A stretch of DNA of 64,000 bases from Adiantum capillus-veneris (lineage: Eukaryota; Streptophyta; Polypodiopsida; Polypodiales; Pteridaceae). Within the stretch, counting starts at the first letter, position 1. Every line of letters begins with the position of its first letter. The translations under genes were made by a program, and so were the position numbers. The stretch spans positions 67,730,435-67,794,434 of the forward strand of contig CM043950.1 in NCBI GenBank assembly GCA_014529385.2, in the 5' to 3' direction. Below, in pieces: positions 21,875 through 32,356 of this stretch. The notes below the pieces were generated by a model. That model had not been told where the DNA came from and ran no database searches. It saw nothing but the letters and a program-made list of their open reading frames with translations.

Positions 21875-22802
21875 TGTTAGAAGCTGGACACACCCTAAGG
21901 AAATTGACTGCTCGACAGATTATCATTTTTTGTAATTATTTATTTATTGAGAAAACTTGACATTTCACCTTGTAAATATTGGGGCTTACAGAAGTTTCCA
22001 GATTGTATCCCAGTTTTGACATTTAGATTGAGTAGATGGCTAATTTGGAACTTTAGGGTTTGAGAATTGTAAGGTATTTATACCACTTTTTGACCTTAAT
22101 GAAAAACCTTTTTGTCATTTTAAAAAGTTTGAAGTCTGTGAGTGAGCGTACTGTGTACGAGAGAGAGTGTGAGCTTCATCTTGACGCTACGTATGCATCA
22201 GTGGTCGGAATCGAGTGCGGAGAAGTACAACATGTTGCCCCCGATGAGAGCTACGTGTCGACACCTACATTGCGCGTGTACAATCCGGTTTTGCGAGCTC
22301 CATCTACCAGCTTCATCTGATGATTCGGTGAGCATACGTTGTCTGATTTTGCATTGCAGCATATCCATGCATTCACATTGAGTAGAGCTACACATTAGGC
22401 ACTTTAGATTTTGGAAACGAAGACCTGCAAATTTTGGCCAGACATCCTACGTGATTTTGCACCGGGTGTTTTGGGTTGGGGTTTTGGTTCATGGACCTTA
22501 GGGAGAGTGACCTATTGGTGTTAGTAGGGTCTCCTTCAAGTTCTATGGTGTTTCGAGATTGTTGGATGGGTGTTCGGCTCTAGAAAGCGTTGTAGGAAGT
22601 TTCCTCTTATGCACTCCTGAAGGCTGTGACTTAGACATTGGGCAAGGACCTCTGTAGGAATTAGTTAGGAGTCGGTCGAGTGTAGGTTGACACCCTATGC
22701 TTGCTTCCACGCGCCTGCGGGTCGAGCTTCGTCCTTAGTTGACAAATCTTGTTAGGTGAGTTCTCGCTGTGCTGACGTCCGTCGCGGCGTATCCGTCCAA
22801 CA
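21875..22802 (+). repeat. 3' LTR of the giant Ty3 element
   Basis: 928 bp, same ends as the 5' LTR. It also keeps the palindrome half-site (22,441-22,453). Confidence 0.95.
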
Positions 22803-22807
22803 TAAGC
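22803..22807. repeat. target-site duplication, right (TAAGC)
   Basis: Exact partner of 3,147-3,151. Confidence 0.95.
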
Positions 22808-22991
22808 CCTCTCTTCACACTTGTCTCCAAAGACCCTTCGACCATGGCTTTATTGGCCAAAATTGTGATTGGGGCCTTGAGATCATCCCAAAATTCTCTA
22901 TAGAATTCCACCGTCATCCCATCCCAACCAGGGGACTTTTCCTTGCCAAGGGCTTGCAATGCTAGTGAACATTCGTTTTCATAGAGGTAAG

Positions 22992-22996
22992 CAATC
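22992..22996. repeat. target-site duplication of solo LTR, left (CAATC)
   Basis: CAATC just before TGTTAGG; repeated exactly at 23,802-23,806. Confidence 0.9.
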
Positions 22997-23082
22997 TGTT
23001 AGGAAATAAGACGTAGCTAAATAGATAATTGAGTAGATTACTTAATGGAGAGAGAGACAGATTTATATACATGAGATTATAG

Positions 23083-23159
<77 letters not shown>

Positions 23160-23801
23160 CACGATATACGTGGTTCACCCAATGTGGGCTACGTCCACGG
23201 GAAAGCAGCCACTCAATGGCTTTAGTACTTCAAAACAAGAAGTAGTTTGCAAAGGGATTATACCCTTAATGGAGCTCCCGCCTTGCTTCACTCTCACCAC
23301 CTCACACTCACCTTGTTGCATCAACTTCACACTATGAAATGTGTGTAGAAATGGCCTCCTTTTATAGGCCAAAAGGGCTGCCCTCTCTTATGAGAGACAG
23401 CCATGTGAAGCCGCCCTTGTGCGAATAAGTCCAAATCGCACCCTCCAATCCACCCATGTGTGGCCGCCCTTGAGAAGACAAGTCCGCTTTTGAATTCGGC
23501 CACCGGCCACCGGCCATTGACTTCCGACCACCGGCCATCGGCCATTGACTACCGGCCACCGATCAACCGACCGGTTGTTTTCCGACCGCCGTCCGGCCAT
23601 AATATTCCGGCGAAAAAAAGTCTCGGGGGCCTCCGCCCCCGAGGCCTTTAAAGTTGCCCTTGATTCTTGTCCATGAAAATTTTGGTTTCCGGTGAGTGAT
23701 TTTCCTTCATGCACGATGGCTTCTCCTCATAATGGGGGCCTTACAAATGTGCGCTTTTACCACAGAAAATTACAAGGGTAAATCAGGCTCCATACTTAAC
23801 A
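22997..23801. mobile_element. solo LTR (805 bp) in the LINE
   Basis: It begins TGTTAGG, ends CTTAACA (TGTTA/TAACA terminal inverted bases) and is flanked by the 5-bp duplication CAATC. It contains TACGTGGTTCACCC and GGGCTACGTCCACGG, phrases I recognise from many plant LTRs, plus a (GA)n run. No internal domain, primer site or second LTR is present, so a solo LTR left by LTR-LTR recombination is most likely. A 3-kb-scale partner was not found in this window. The LINE frame resumes on both sides. Confidence 0.85.
23086..23155. repeat. (GA)35 microsatellite
   Basis: Uninterrupted GA repeat inside the solo LTR. Confidence 0.95.
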
Positions 23802-23806
23802 CAATC
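23802..23806. repeat. target-site duplication of solo LTR, right (CAATC)
   Basis: Exact partner of 22,992-22,996. Confidence 0.9.
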
Positions 23807-24787
23807 GTACCTCCGGTGTAAGATGCAAAAGATGATCCTCCCTAGATTTCTTGATTCAGGGGCCCCAGGTTTTGATTGCTTTCTGGATGCTCCGAGCAAA
23901 GAGGTCCCACGCATTGTGTTTGTTGAGGTCGACATCTTTTTTTAGCTTACCCAGTGCTTTCTTGGTTAGATTCCTGAAAAGAGGGTCTTTGAATAGGTGC
24001 ACCCCTGTTACGAACAGTTTTTTCTCACCTCTTGGGGCCTGCTCCTCCTCTTTATTCTTCTTAAAATGTATGTGTAGAGGAATGTGATCCGAGAGGATTG
24101 TTGTTGGGACTACCTTCATTTCCATCAACGTCGGTATCCAGTCAGCTTAGTGCGAGCAATAGCATCTGTTCAGTCTGGAGGCAGTGTAGGCGTACTGGAG
24201 GCTTGTGTAGGTGAACCCAAGCGTGCTGTTCCATGGGCTAACTTCTCATAAGTCGATCATTTCCCACTTTTCGCACAAACTTTGCCATTTATACCTTTCT
24301 CAGTCACCCAACACACTGGAGGATCCTGTTCTATCCCTGCTCTTTTCTACCATATTAAAGTTGCCAACCAACAACCACTCCCCTTCAATAGGGGTATCTC
24401 TGAGATGCATCCATAGTTTAGCTTTATCTTTTGCATTGCAAGGGCCATACACATTCACAATGGTGAGGGGATGCCCTTCCCATCTGATTCTAATCCCCAG
24501 AATTCTGCCGGATGGGTGGTTAAGAACCAACTTCGGCTCCAATTCTGTGTATACAATGCTGAGAGGACGCCACTAAAGACGTTATTTCCTTCTCCATAGA
24601 ATACCAGTTTCTTTCCTAGCACTTGCTTGCTATGGGCATCTAGGTGGTGTTCCTGGATGGCCCAAAAGTTGACTGTCCTCTCCTTTTTAATTTCTTCCCA
24701 GAATAGGGTACTCTTCTTACAGGTTTTCAACCCCTTTACGTTCCAAGATTGGATAGTCAGGGACTCCATCATTAATACGGGGTTCAT
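23807..24787 (-). pseudogene. LINE ORF2 endonuclease domain
   Basis: APE-type endonuclease of the L1 family. The start is MESLTIQSWNVKGLKT (the Asn box), then FWAIQEHHLD (the Glu box), then LTIVNVYGPCNAKDKAKLW (the Tyr box), GEWLLVGNFNMV and finally ILSDHIPLHIHF (the SDH box). The usual GDFN is GNFN here, a change of the catalytic Asp to Asn. Frame changes occur near 24,540 and 24,300. The expected role was nicking target DNA for target-primed reverse transcription. Confidence 0.87.
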
Positions 24788-24820
24788 TGGGATAGAGAAA
24801 CGAATTCTTCAGCATCTGAA

Positions 24821-26410
24821 TCATCCCCCCCCCTTCTCCTTGGTCTCAGGAGAATACGGGGGTTCCAAGTAAGAGGATTTCTTTTCTTGTAGTGCTGCAA
24901 ATGGATTGTGCAGAGGGACAATGAACCCCCCTCCTTTTGAAGGGGTGGAGGATGAATTAGATCCTTTCACCTCCAGTGTTCGGATGACTTGCAACACTTT
25001 GGAGTCTCTTGCCAATGCCTTCACTTTTTTGTCTCTTTTGAGACCAGGGATTTGGACAGCCGTCGCCGTTGTCACTGTCATAAATTTGGGGGTAGCAGCG
25101 AGAGTACTGATCCTATTATTATTGCTTGTACCTTCAGAAGCTCGTTGTATGGGAATCGATTCCTCCACAATCTTTTCCTGCATCTTCGTATCCATTTTCT
25201 CACATACCATCTCTCCTTCATCCTTCCCTGTATTTGTCCCTTCGTTATTGTCTCCCTGCTTCTCCAGCCCTCCCATCGGGGATTCCATTTTATTGGGGGC
25301 CTGTGTTGCTGGAGCTGCAGTACCATTAGAATTCAAGGGGCAATCCTTGGCGAAGTGACCAAAGTTGTTGCATTTAAAACATGCCCCAAAGTATGTTCCA
25401 AAGTTTAGCGGAATGGTAACAAGCCCAGCTCCAACATTGGTAACCATGCTTTTAGGTGGCGTTTTAGACGCATCCCATCCTATACAAACCCTGTTTGAGG
25501 TTCTGCCAAACCCTCTCTTACTAGGTATAAATAAGGGAGTGCCCAGTTGGCTAGCAAGCATCCTCAGATTATCCCACAGCTAGCTAGGCAGTCCCACAAA
25601 CTCAACCCAGACCGGATGAAACGCTTGCAAAGGAGTCAGCCTAAAGTCGAACACTGGCTCCCAAGGCACCACACACACCGTAGTCCTATTAAATACTAGG
25701 GGCTCTTTGTCAAGGATCTTTTCCACATCGGAGGCCTCTTTGAATCTCACTGAGCAAAAACCTTTAGCTAGGTAGGAAGTACTTTCAACTGCTCCTCCAT
25801 GACCAAGAATTTGAGGGCCCTGAAGCCATTGGATCATCTCAAACCTGTTCGGGATTCTTCCACTGAATCCAAATACAAGCGTCAGCTTAGCTTGTCTGAC
25901 TAGCTGTTTTTTTATAAGTACTGGTGGAATCGCTACAGTAATAGCCTCAGCAACCTCCACCTGCTGTGGCAAAGACTTTTTTAAAGCTGAGAAGGCTCGA
26001 TCTGCCAACCCGTCTTCTACCAGCCCACTGAATTCTGAATGGGAGCAAGTTCTTTTGTTTTTGTAAGGGCCTCAATCATTTTGTTGACTTCCAAGAGCTT
26101 TTGTTGAAGTTTAGCTTTTGCATTCTGCAGGTTTTTGATATCTCTTTCACTTGACATCTCTTCTGTTGAGCCTTTTCCATAATCCCTAGAGTTAGACCTC
26201 TTGAGTATGCTAGCAAACGATATACCTGACCTGCAAGTAGTCGATGCACTTGAAGTAGTCGATGCACTTGACGTTTCATTTACATTCGCAAAGATAGGAC
26301 CCTCAGGAACCGTCTTAAAAGGTATCTTAACGAGATCTAGAAACGATTGAGAAGCGCCACCAGATTTGCTGAAATTTATGAAATTTTTATTAAGCTTCCC
26401 TCCATCGTGA
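24821..26410 (-). pseudogene. LINE ORF1 (DUF4283-like, zinc knuckle)
   Basis: The N-terminal region (GGKLNKNFINFSKSGGASQSF) is followed, after a frame change near 26,010, by a DUF4283-type domain. Its landmarks are LVRQAKLTLVFGFSGRIP, YLAKGFCSVRFKEASDVEKI and LQAFHPVWVEFVGLP. After a TAG near 25,575 comes LWDNLRMLASQLGTPLF, then the CCHC knuckle CFKCNNFGHFAKDC (about 25,340) and a Ser/Lys/Glu-rich tail. This is the standard plan of plant L1 ORF1 RNA-binding proteins. It abuts the PPR gene head to head. Confidence 0.85.
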
Positions 26411-26414
26411 ACGC

Positions 26415-27971
26415 ATGAACAGAGTGGAGGATCCTGCAATCGCGGATCTCCTGAGGGCATGCGCGAAGAAGAAGGACCTCCACACAGGCATTAGACTACA
26501 TGCTGATCTTTCTAGAAGAGGGCTATCTGGAAAGAGCTCTCATGTGGCCAATGCTCTCGTCACCATGTATGCAAAGTGTGGCGCCCTTCGGCAAGCTAAT
26601 GAACTGCTTGCCGGGCTTCCCAAACGGGATGTATTCGCTTGGAATGCCCTCATTTCAGGGTACGCGCAACAGAATCATGCACACGATGCTTTTGAATGCT
26701 TCAAACAGATGCAGAGCGAGGGTCTTTCGCCGGATGCAGTGACCTTCACTTGCATCTTGAAAGCTTGTGCGAGCACAGGAGCAGCTGAAAAAGGGGAACA
26801 AATCCATCAGCAGATTGCCAGGCAGGGCTTGCTTGAAAGAGATATGTTCCTTGGCAATGCTTTGGTGGACATGTATGCCAAATGTGGGGCTTTGGCCAAG
26901 GCACAGAGAGTGCTTGAGCAGCTTCCTTCTCGGGATGTGGTGGCTTGGTCTTCGCTCATTGCAGGATATGCGAAACAATGCTATGGCCAGGAAGCTTTGT
27001 CTTGCTTCGACCGCATGAAGCATGAGGGCATTTTTCCAAATGCAGTGACGTTCAATTGTGTCTTGAAGGCATGTGCTAGCATTAAAGCCAGTGCAAAAGG
27101 TGAAGAGATTCATGATGAGATTGTTGAACAAGGGTTACTGGAGAAAAATGCTTTGCTCGGCAATGCCCTAGTAGACATGTATGCAAAATGTGGAGCGCTT
27201 GCAAAAGCGCGGAAAGTGCTTGAGGAGCTTCCTAGTCGGGATGTCATTTCTTGGTCGACACTAATGGCTGGGTACAATGAATGGGGGCAGGGTGATGATG
27301 CTCTGCAGTGCTTTGAACAAATGCAGGGAGAGGGTGTTGTTCCGAATTCTATAACATTTGCATGTGCATTGAAAGCTTGTGCCACCGTTGGAGCAGCTGA
27401 TAAGGGGGAGCATATTCATCATGAACTCAAGAAACTAGGACTACTGAAAAATGACATTGCTCTAGCTACTGCTTTAGTGGACATGTATTCAAAATGCGGG
27501 GCTCTTGGAAAAGCGCAAAAAGTGCTGGCGGATATCCCCAGTGGGGATGTTGTCGCTTGGTCCGCCATGGTTGCAGGTTACAGTCAACAGGGAAAGTGTC
27601 GGCATGCATTGGACTGCTTTGAAGCTATGAAATGCAAGGGTTTTTCTCCAGATGCAGTCACGTTCTCTTGCGTACTTAATGCATGCAGTCGCGCCAGTTT
27701 TGTAGAAGAGGGTGAGACTTATTTTTCAGAGATGAGCAGAAAGTATGGCATTACACCAGAAGTTCAGCATTTCACTTGCATGATCACCATTTTCGGGCGA
27801 GCGGGGCTCATGGACAAAGCAGTAAGTCTAATTCAAAAGTTTCCTTCGTTAAATTGTTTTGCAGTTTGGTCAGCTCTCCTGAGTGCTTGTCAGAGATGGG
27901 GGGAGGTGAATATTGGAAAATGGGCATTCAAAAGTGCAATGCATCTAGACAAGTGTGTTGCTTCTGCTTAG
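26415..27971 (+). CDS. PLS-class pentatricopeptide-repeat protein, truncated
   Basis: 518-codon uninterrupted frame. PPR motifs occur in a ~102-residue super-repeat (P-L-S triplets). The L motif MYAKCGAL recurs at residues 51, 153 and 255 and as MYSKCGAL near 357. S motifs include RDVFAWNALISGYAQQ and RDVVAWSSLIAGYAKQ, and P motifs PDAVTFTCILKACA and PNAVTFNCVLKACA. PLS proteins bind organelle RNA base by base and usually act in C-to-U editing. The frame ends in an E-like region (AVWSALLSACQRWGEVNIG) with no E+ or DYW domain. Just after the stop, another frame reads SSYASAGMQRER, a typical continuation, so a small frameshift probably removed the C-terminus. No organelle targeting peptide is visible, and the LINE starts within a few bases of the ATG. 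It is probably a decaying gene copy. Confidence 0.85.
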   Translation: MNRVEDPAIADLLRACAKKKDLHTGIRLHADLSRRGLSGKSSHVANALVTMYAKCGALRQANELLAGLPKRDVFAWNALISGYAQQNHAHDAFECFKQMQSEGLSPDAVTFTCILKACASTGAAEKGEQIHQQIARQGLLERDMFLGNALVDMYAKCGALAKAQRVLEQLPSRDVVAWSSLIAGYAKQCYGQEALSCFDRMKHEGIFPNAVTFNCVLKACASIKASAKGEEIHDEIVEQGLLEKNALLGNALVDMYAKCGALAKARKVLEELPSRDVISWSTLMAGYNEWGQGDDALQCFEQMQGEGVVPNSITFACALKACATVGAADKGEHIHHELKKLGLLKNDIALATALVDMYSKCGALGKAQKVLADIPSGDVVAWSAMVAGYSQQGKCRHALDCFEAMKCKGFSPDAVTFSCVLNACSRASFVEEGETYFSEMSRKYGITPEVQHFTCMITIFGRAGLMDKAVSLIQKFPSLNCFAVWSALLSACQRWGEVNIGKWAFKSAMHLDKCVASA

Positions 27972-29319
27972 TTCTTACGCTTCTGCTGGCATGCAAAGGG
28001 AAAGGTGATAGTTCCAACTGATCGGAGCACAAAATTAGTCAAAGAGGCCGGGCTGTGGATGGTGGGTTGATAACGTTTAGAAGTCCTCCTTAGCTTGCGA
28101 TAAGCCGCATAAAAGGTCACACAAGCAACCTTATCTGAGCTGATGTGCAAGAGTCATAATATATGTTTTCTGGGTTGGTGGATACTCTTCATGCTTGCAG
28201 CGGGTGTCTTTATAAACGGTCTCTTCGCGCATCGTCATTCATGATACGAGTTAGCATCGGGCCCCCGATTCAATGGTCAGGTCGGTGATTGATTGAATAG
28301 ATATGTAAGGGGATGGGCACCACGTGCCAACAAAAAAGAACAGACTGAACAACTTTAAGCACTTAAAATAACAACTGAACTGAAAGAGATGCACGACACA
28401 TGAGACAGGGAGTGATAGAATTCCACCTCAAGAGAGCACTACCCAAACGCTGGCACCCCTTTCGGTGTTTCTTTATATTGCTTCAACTCAGTACAAGCCG
28501 GTACTCCACGCTTTGCATCTTCACCCGGAAGCGTACCATAGAATGAACCCATGGCACAAATTTAAAGGCCCTTGGCCTATGAAAAGCAGTTACATGAAAA
28601 GCGTCAAACTTAAAAGCATCTAGCCCAAAAGTTGGCATAAAAAGTTGCCATCACAAATTACGGAAATCTGTAGAAGTGTCACGCCAGCATAGTCAGCGTA
28701 CAATGTGGAAATTTGGGGCTATTTGCCACGTGGCATTGCCAACGCAAGATGTGGACATGTGTCCGTAGAGTTGCTATTACATCATCAATTCTCCCTGCAA
28801 GAGTTTTGTTGTGTGTGTGTGTGTGTGTGGATCCTGCTTTACTTTAATGCTTGTAGGTCCTTGGGCCCCATCGGACGGGGTCCCATAAGTTGGTGGGATT
28901 TCTTCTTTAAAAATAGGCGAGTCGGCAAGGCTCTGTAAGTTGGTGGAAACTCATGTTGATGCTTTTTCTTTTGATGTTGTTACTTCTTAGGGTTTAGGCC
29001 CCTCGGTCGGTGATCTACAAACTAGCTCCATTCTTCAGTGGCTTGACATGACAGCAGTTTGTGAAATCCCCCTTCTTGAAAGAAAGTAATTGTCCACAAT
29101 TACAGTATATTTGCATAACAACTCAAGTTAGCTCAAAATTTTTCGAGGGTCATTTCGAGGGACAATCCAAAGGACAATCGGTTTTCTCATTTCAAATTGG
29201 AGCTCTTGACATCCTTAGTCACGACTTCCTAGAAAAATCTCATCCAATAAGGACTAGCTTGGCACTACTCAAGAAAATAACTTAAAAAGGTATGGGCCAT
29301 GATCTCAAAGAATTGGTAC
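27972..29319. other. gene-free interval
   Basis: No gene recognised. The first 100 bases hold broken PPR C-terminal sequence. A short (GT)n run lies at 28,809-28,829. No open stretch with a recognisable motif. Confidence 0.5.
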
Positions 29320-29535
29320 AACTAAACGCTCCCCAGATCACAACCTGCGTCGCTTGGAGGTTCAAGCATATAACCAAACGTTCCCGAGATATCCCGTCTG
29401 CGTCATTCGAAGGTTTTTCAGCATACAACTAAATGCTTTCTAGACATCTCGTCTGCATCGTTTTGAGGTTTTCGAGCATATAATGAAACGCTCCCCAAAC
29501 ATCTTGTCTGCGTCGTTTCGAGGTTCAAAAAATAT
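29320..29535. repeat. 55-bp tandem repeat, four diverged copies
   Basis: Units start at 29,320, 29,372, 29,427 and 29,482. Each has a variant of AACNAAACGCTCCC, then CCCGTCTGCGTCGTTTCGAGG and AGCATAT. They are strongly diverged from each other, so old. Confidence 0.8.
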
Positions 29536-30491
29536 CAAAACAACACTTCTCACTACACCGGGAGTAAAATCACCAATCATTGAAACTAGTATTTAAACTT
29601 GAGTTGAACAATTCAAATTGAAACCAAGACATGTTTAAAACAAATATCATCCATTTTAAACAAATTTCGAACAATACTTCCTTAAAACAGAGTTCAAAAG
29701 TATGTAACTACAAAACAACTAGAAAATTTATTCACGTTTTTGTTTGGACAACCGAACTTTGAGGATGATTGGCTTGCCCTTCTGTATCAGGATAATGGTT
29801 CGATTCCGACTGTGGAGTCGCATCATTCTTGTTGTGTTAAGGCCTCCCAAGAGAATGTCACAATTGTCCAACTTCATAATGTGGAATCCAACTTTTTCAT
29901 GATAAGCTCGTACATTTCAAGGATGGGTTGTGTAATGGAAATTGCCTATTAACTTTGAGAGTAACAGAGATTAGAGAAAGTACTTTTGTGAAATTACTTT
30001 GAGCATAGAGGGTGAACTTAATTGGTGGTAGCGACATAAACATAGCATTTAGTCAACTTGGCATGAACAATACTTTTGCAAGAGAGAGAGTTTAGAGAAC
30101 ATGACAACAATTGAGGATCTGATTTATGTGGAGCCAGTCCCCCCTCTAATAGGCATTTGTATTATAGTTTCTCCCATCAAGAGAGACTTGGTACAATACA
30201 ACCTTTGTGTTCCTTGTGACCTAGGTGATGCATTGAAGATGAAAAGCTTCATGCATCACGAGCATAACATAAACTTTATAGAAAGTATTAACTATCCCAA
30301 GCCTCAATCCCAAGGCCTCAAACACCTTCGAAGGTGGAGAGAGCTAGCGAGGAATGAGGGTAAGGAAGAGGAAGAAGAAACATTTCATAGGAGAAAGAAT
30401 TAGTTCCTCACTCATTATCACTGTTCTTGCTAGCATCCATAATAGCATAGTAATGAAGATGGCAAGCTTAAGCATTGAAGCATGGCTCTTG
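29536..30491. other. gene-free interval
   Basis: AT-rich, with several short open stretches and no recognisable protein. A GGTTCGATTCC box at 29,798 resembles a Pol III B box, but no tRNA can be folded around it. Confidence 0.5.
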
Positions 30492-30745
30492 GTTGGATTT
30501 GCATTCCATAGCCAAGAGTATTGGTGAAGGCTCTCCACTAGATTGGAGAAGGAGATGGAGCCATTGCGCTTTGCACTTCACACAATGAGTGTGTGTGTGA
30601 GTGAGTGTGTGAGTGTGTGTTGGATTTGCATTCCATAGCCAAGAGTATTGGTGAAGGCTCTCCACTAGATTGGAGAAGGAGATGGAGCCATTGCGCTTTG
30701 CACTTCACACAATGAGTGTGTGTGTGAGTGAGTGTGTGAGTGTGT
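30492..30745. repeat. 127-bp tandem duplication
   Basis: Two almost identical 127-bp units (30,492-30,618 and 30,619-30,745). Each ends in a GAGTGTGTG microsatellite, which probably mediated the duplication. Confidence 0.92.
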
Positions 30746-30807
30746 GTGGGAGAGTATACCCCCCAAGCATGCCCCTAGCTTCCTTGGTCGACCCCCCCTT
30801 GTAGCTC

Positions 30808-32356
30808 ATTGTACTTGATAGTGATTGATAGGTACTATTTAAGACTATGAAGGAGTCAAAACCAGCGAATAGAGGCGCTTGAGGGGTCTCTGGGACCTCT
30901 ATTCGCTTGGTTATGACCTTATGAGGCCCTAGGATTAAGATATAGCTAGGAGATGTCGTTTTCAGTTGTTTTAAAGAGCTTCCTATAATTTTTGGACGTT
31001 CCACATGCATCCGTGGGTTAAAAAGTACTATATTTTAATCATAAGGTCTCATGAGGTCAGTACCAAGCGAATTAGAGGCCCTTGAGATCCCTCAAGGGCC
31101 TCTATTCGCTTGGTACTGACCTCATGAGGCCCTAGGCTTATATTTTTAAGCCTAGGGCCTCATGAGGTCAGTACGAAGCGAATAGAGGCCCTTGAGGGAT
31201 CTCAAGGGCCTCTATTCGCTTGGTACTGACCTCATGAGGCCCTGGGCTTAAAAATGCTATATCTTGAGCTAGAGATGTCAGATTTCAGTGTTTTTAAAGA
31301 GCTATCCTATGGGTTTTGGACGTTCCGGATGCATCCGTGGGCTTAAAAAGTGCTTTATCTTAAAAATGCTATATCTTGAGCTAGAAATGTCAGATTTCAG
31401 TGTTTTAAAGAGCTATCCTATAGGTTTTGACTTCCGGATGACCGTGGGCTTAAAAAGGGCTATATCTTAATCCTAGGGGCTCATAAGGTCAGAAACCAAG
31501 CGAAATAGAGGTCCCAGAGACCCCTCAAGCGCCTCTTTTCACTTGGTTTTGAATCTTCATAGTCTTAATTACGTACCTATTGATAGGTACTATTTAAGAC
31601 TATGAAGGAGTCAAAACCAAGTGAATAGAGGCGCTTGAGGGGTCTCTGGGACCTCTATTCGCTTGGTTCTGACCTTATGAGGCCCTAGGATTAAGATATA
31701 GCACTTTTTAAGCCCACGGATGCATCCGGAACGTCCAAAACCTATAGGATAGCTCTTTAAAACACTGAAATCTGACATCTCTAGCTCAAGATATAGCATT
31801 TTTAAGATATAGCACTTTTTAAGCCCACGGATGCATCCGGAACGTCCAAAACCCATAGGATAGCTCTTTAAAACACTGAAATCTGACATCTCTAGCTCAA
31901 GATATAGCATTTTTAAGCCCAGGGCCTCATGAGGTCAGTACCAAGCGAATAGAGGCCCTTGAGATCCCTCAAGGGCCTCTATTCGCTTCGTACTGACCTC
32001 ATGAGGCCCTAGGCTTAAAAATATAAGCCTAGGGCCTCATGAGGTCAGTACCAAGCGAATAGAGGCCCTTGAGGGATCTCAAGGGCCTCTATTCGCTTGG
32101 TACTGACCTCATGAGACCTTAGGATTAAGATATAGTACTTTTTAAGCCCACGGATGCATGTGGAACGTCCAAAAATTATAGGATAGCTCTTTAAAACACT
32201 GAAATCTGACATCTCTAGCTATATCTTAATCCTAGGGCCTCATAAGGTCATAACCAAGCGAATAGAGGTCCCAGAGACCCCTCAAGCGCCTCTATTCGCT
32301 TGGTTTTGACTCCTTCATAGTCTTAAATAGTACCTATCAATCACTATCAAGTACAA
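30808..32356. repeat. 1,549-bp near-perfect palindrome of nested hairpins
   Basis: The left arm starts ATTGTACTTGATAGTGATTG and the right arm ends with its reverse complement. The centre is GTACCTAT-TG-ATAGGTAC at 31,573-31,590. Each ~774-bp arm itself contains self-complementary hairpins built on GTCAGTACCAAGCGAATAG (for example 31,048-31,127 and 31,150-31,247). It also contains two direct copies of a ~105-bp block around GGACGTTCCGGATGCATCCG. The arms differ by small changes, a few percent by eye, so they have aged since formation. No coding sequence. A fold-back or MITE-type element, or a cluster of them, is the closest known category. Confidence 0.9.
31048..31127. repeat. hairpin unit inside the palindrome
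   Basis: CTCATGAGGTCAGTACC... pairs with ...GGTACTGACCTCATGAG over almost the whole 80 bases; the turn is near CTTGAGATCCCTCAAG. The same unit recurs at 31,150-31,247 and in the right arm. Confidence 0.9.

Larger units (their letters stand above)
3152..22802 (+). mobile_element. giant Ty3-type LTR retrotransposon (19.65 kb) nested in the LINE
   Basis: Both LTRs are 928 bp, begin TGTTAG and end CAACA, and are flanked by the 5-bp duplication TAAGC. A primer site similar to tRNA-Asp follows the 5' LTR and a purine tract precedes the 3' LTR. Coding order is gag, protease, RT, RNase H, integrase, which is Ty3-type. It then has a second aspartic protease and a long extra 3' reading frame. The gag CCHC form (WTNHGTEECY) and Asp-type primer site recall the Tat/Athila side of plant Ty3, but I see no archaeal-type second RNase H. 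By hand count the LTRs differ at about 49 of 928 sites, roughly three transitions per transversion. Several in-frame stops and frameshifts make this copy non-autonomous today. Confidence 0.95.
22808..26410 (-). mobile_element. LINE, 5' half
   Basis: Minus-strand LINE from its ORF1 start beside the PPR gene down to the start of the RT, where the giant Ty3 element interrupts it. A solo LTR at 22,997-23,801 interrupts it a second time. Order in the direction of transcription is ORF1 (DUF4283-like domain, zinc knuckle), endonuclease, RT start. The 5' end is placed near 26,410 because the ORF1 frame runs open into the first codons of the PPR gene and no boundary signal is visible. Confidence 0.85.

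Noticed and set aside
3152-22802. Envelope gene or virus-like infectious element in the giant Ty3
   Set aside because: The 3' reading frame has no signal peptide, membrane segment or furin-like site; it is a soluble coiled-coil protein.
23388-23714. 108-codon minus-strand frame rich in Gly/Arg/Trp in the solo LTR
   Set aside because: It is made of short CCGGCCACCGGCCA-type repeats inside a non-coding LTR.
24906-25408. Plus-strand frames of 139-150 codons
   Set aside because: They are antisense to LINE ORF1, which has recognised domains on the minus strand.
29740-29830. tRNA gene suggested by GGTTCGATTCC at 29,798
   Set aside because: No A box at the right distance and no acceptor-stem pairing; a single 11-base match is expected by chance.
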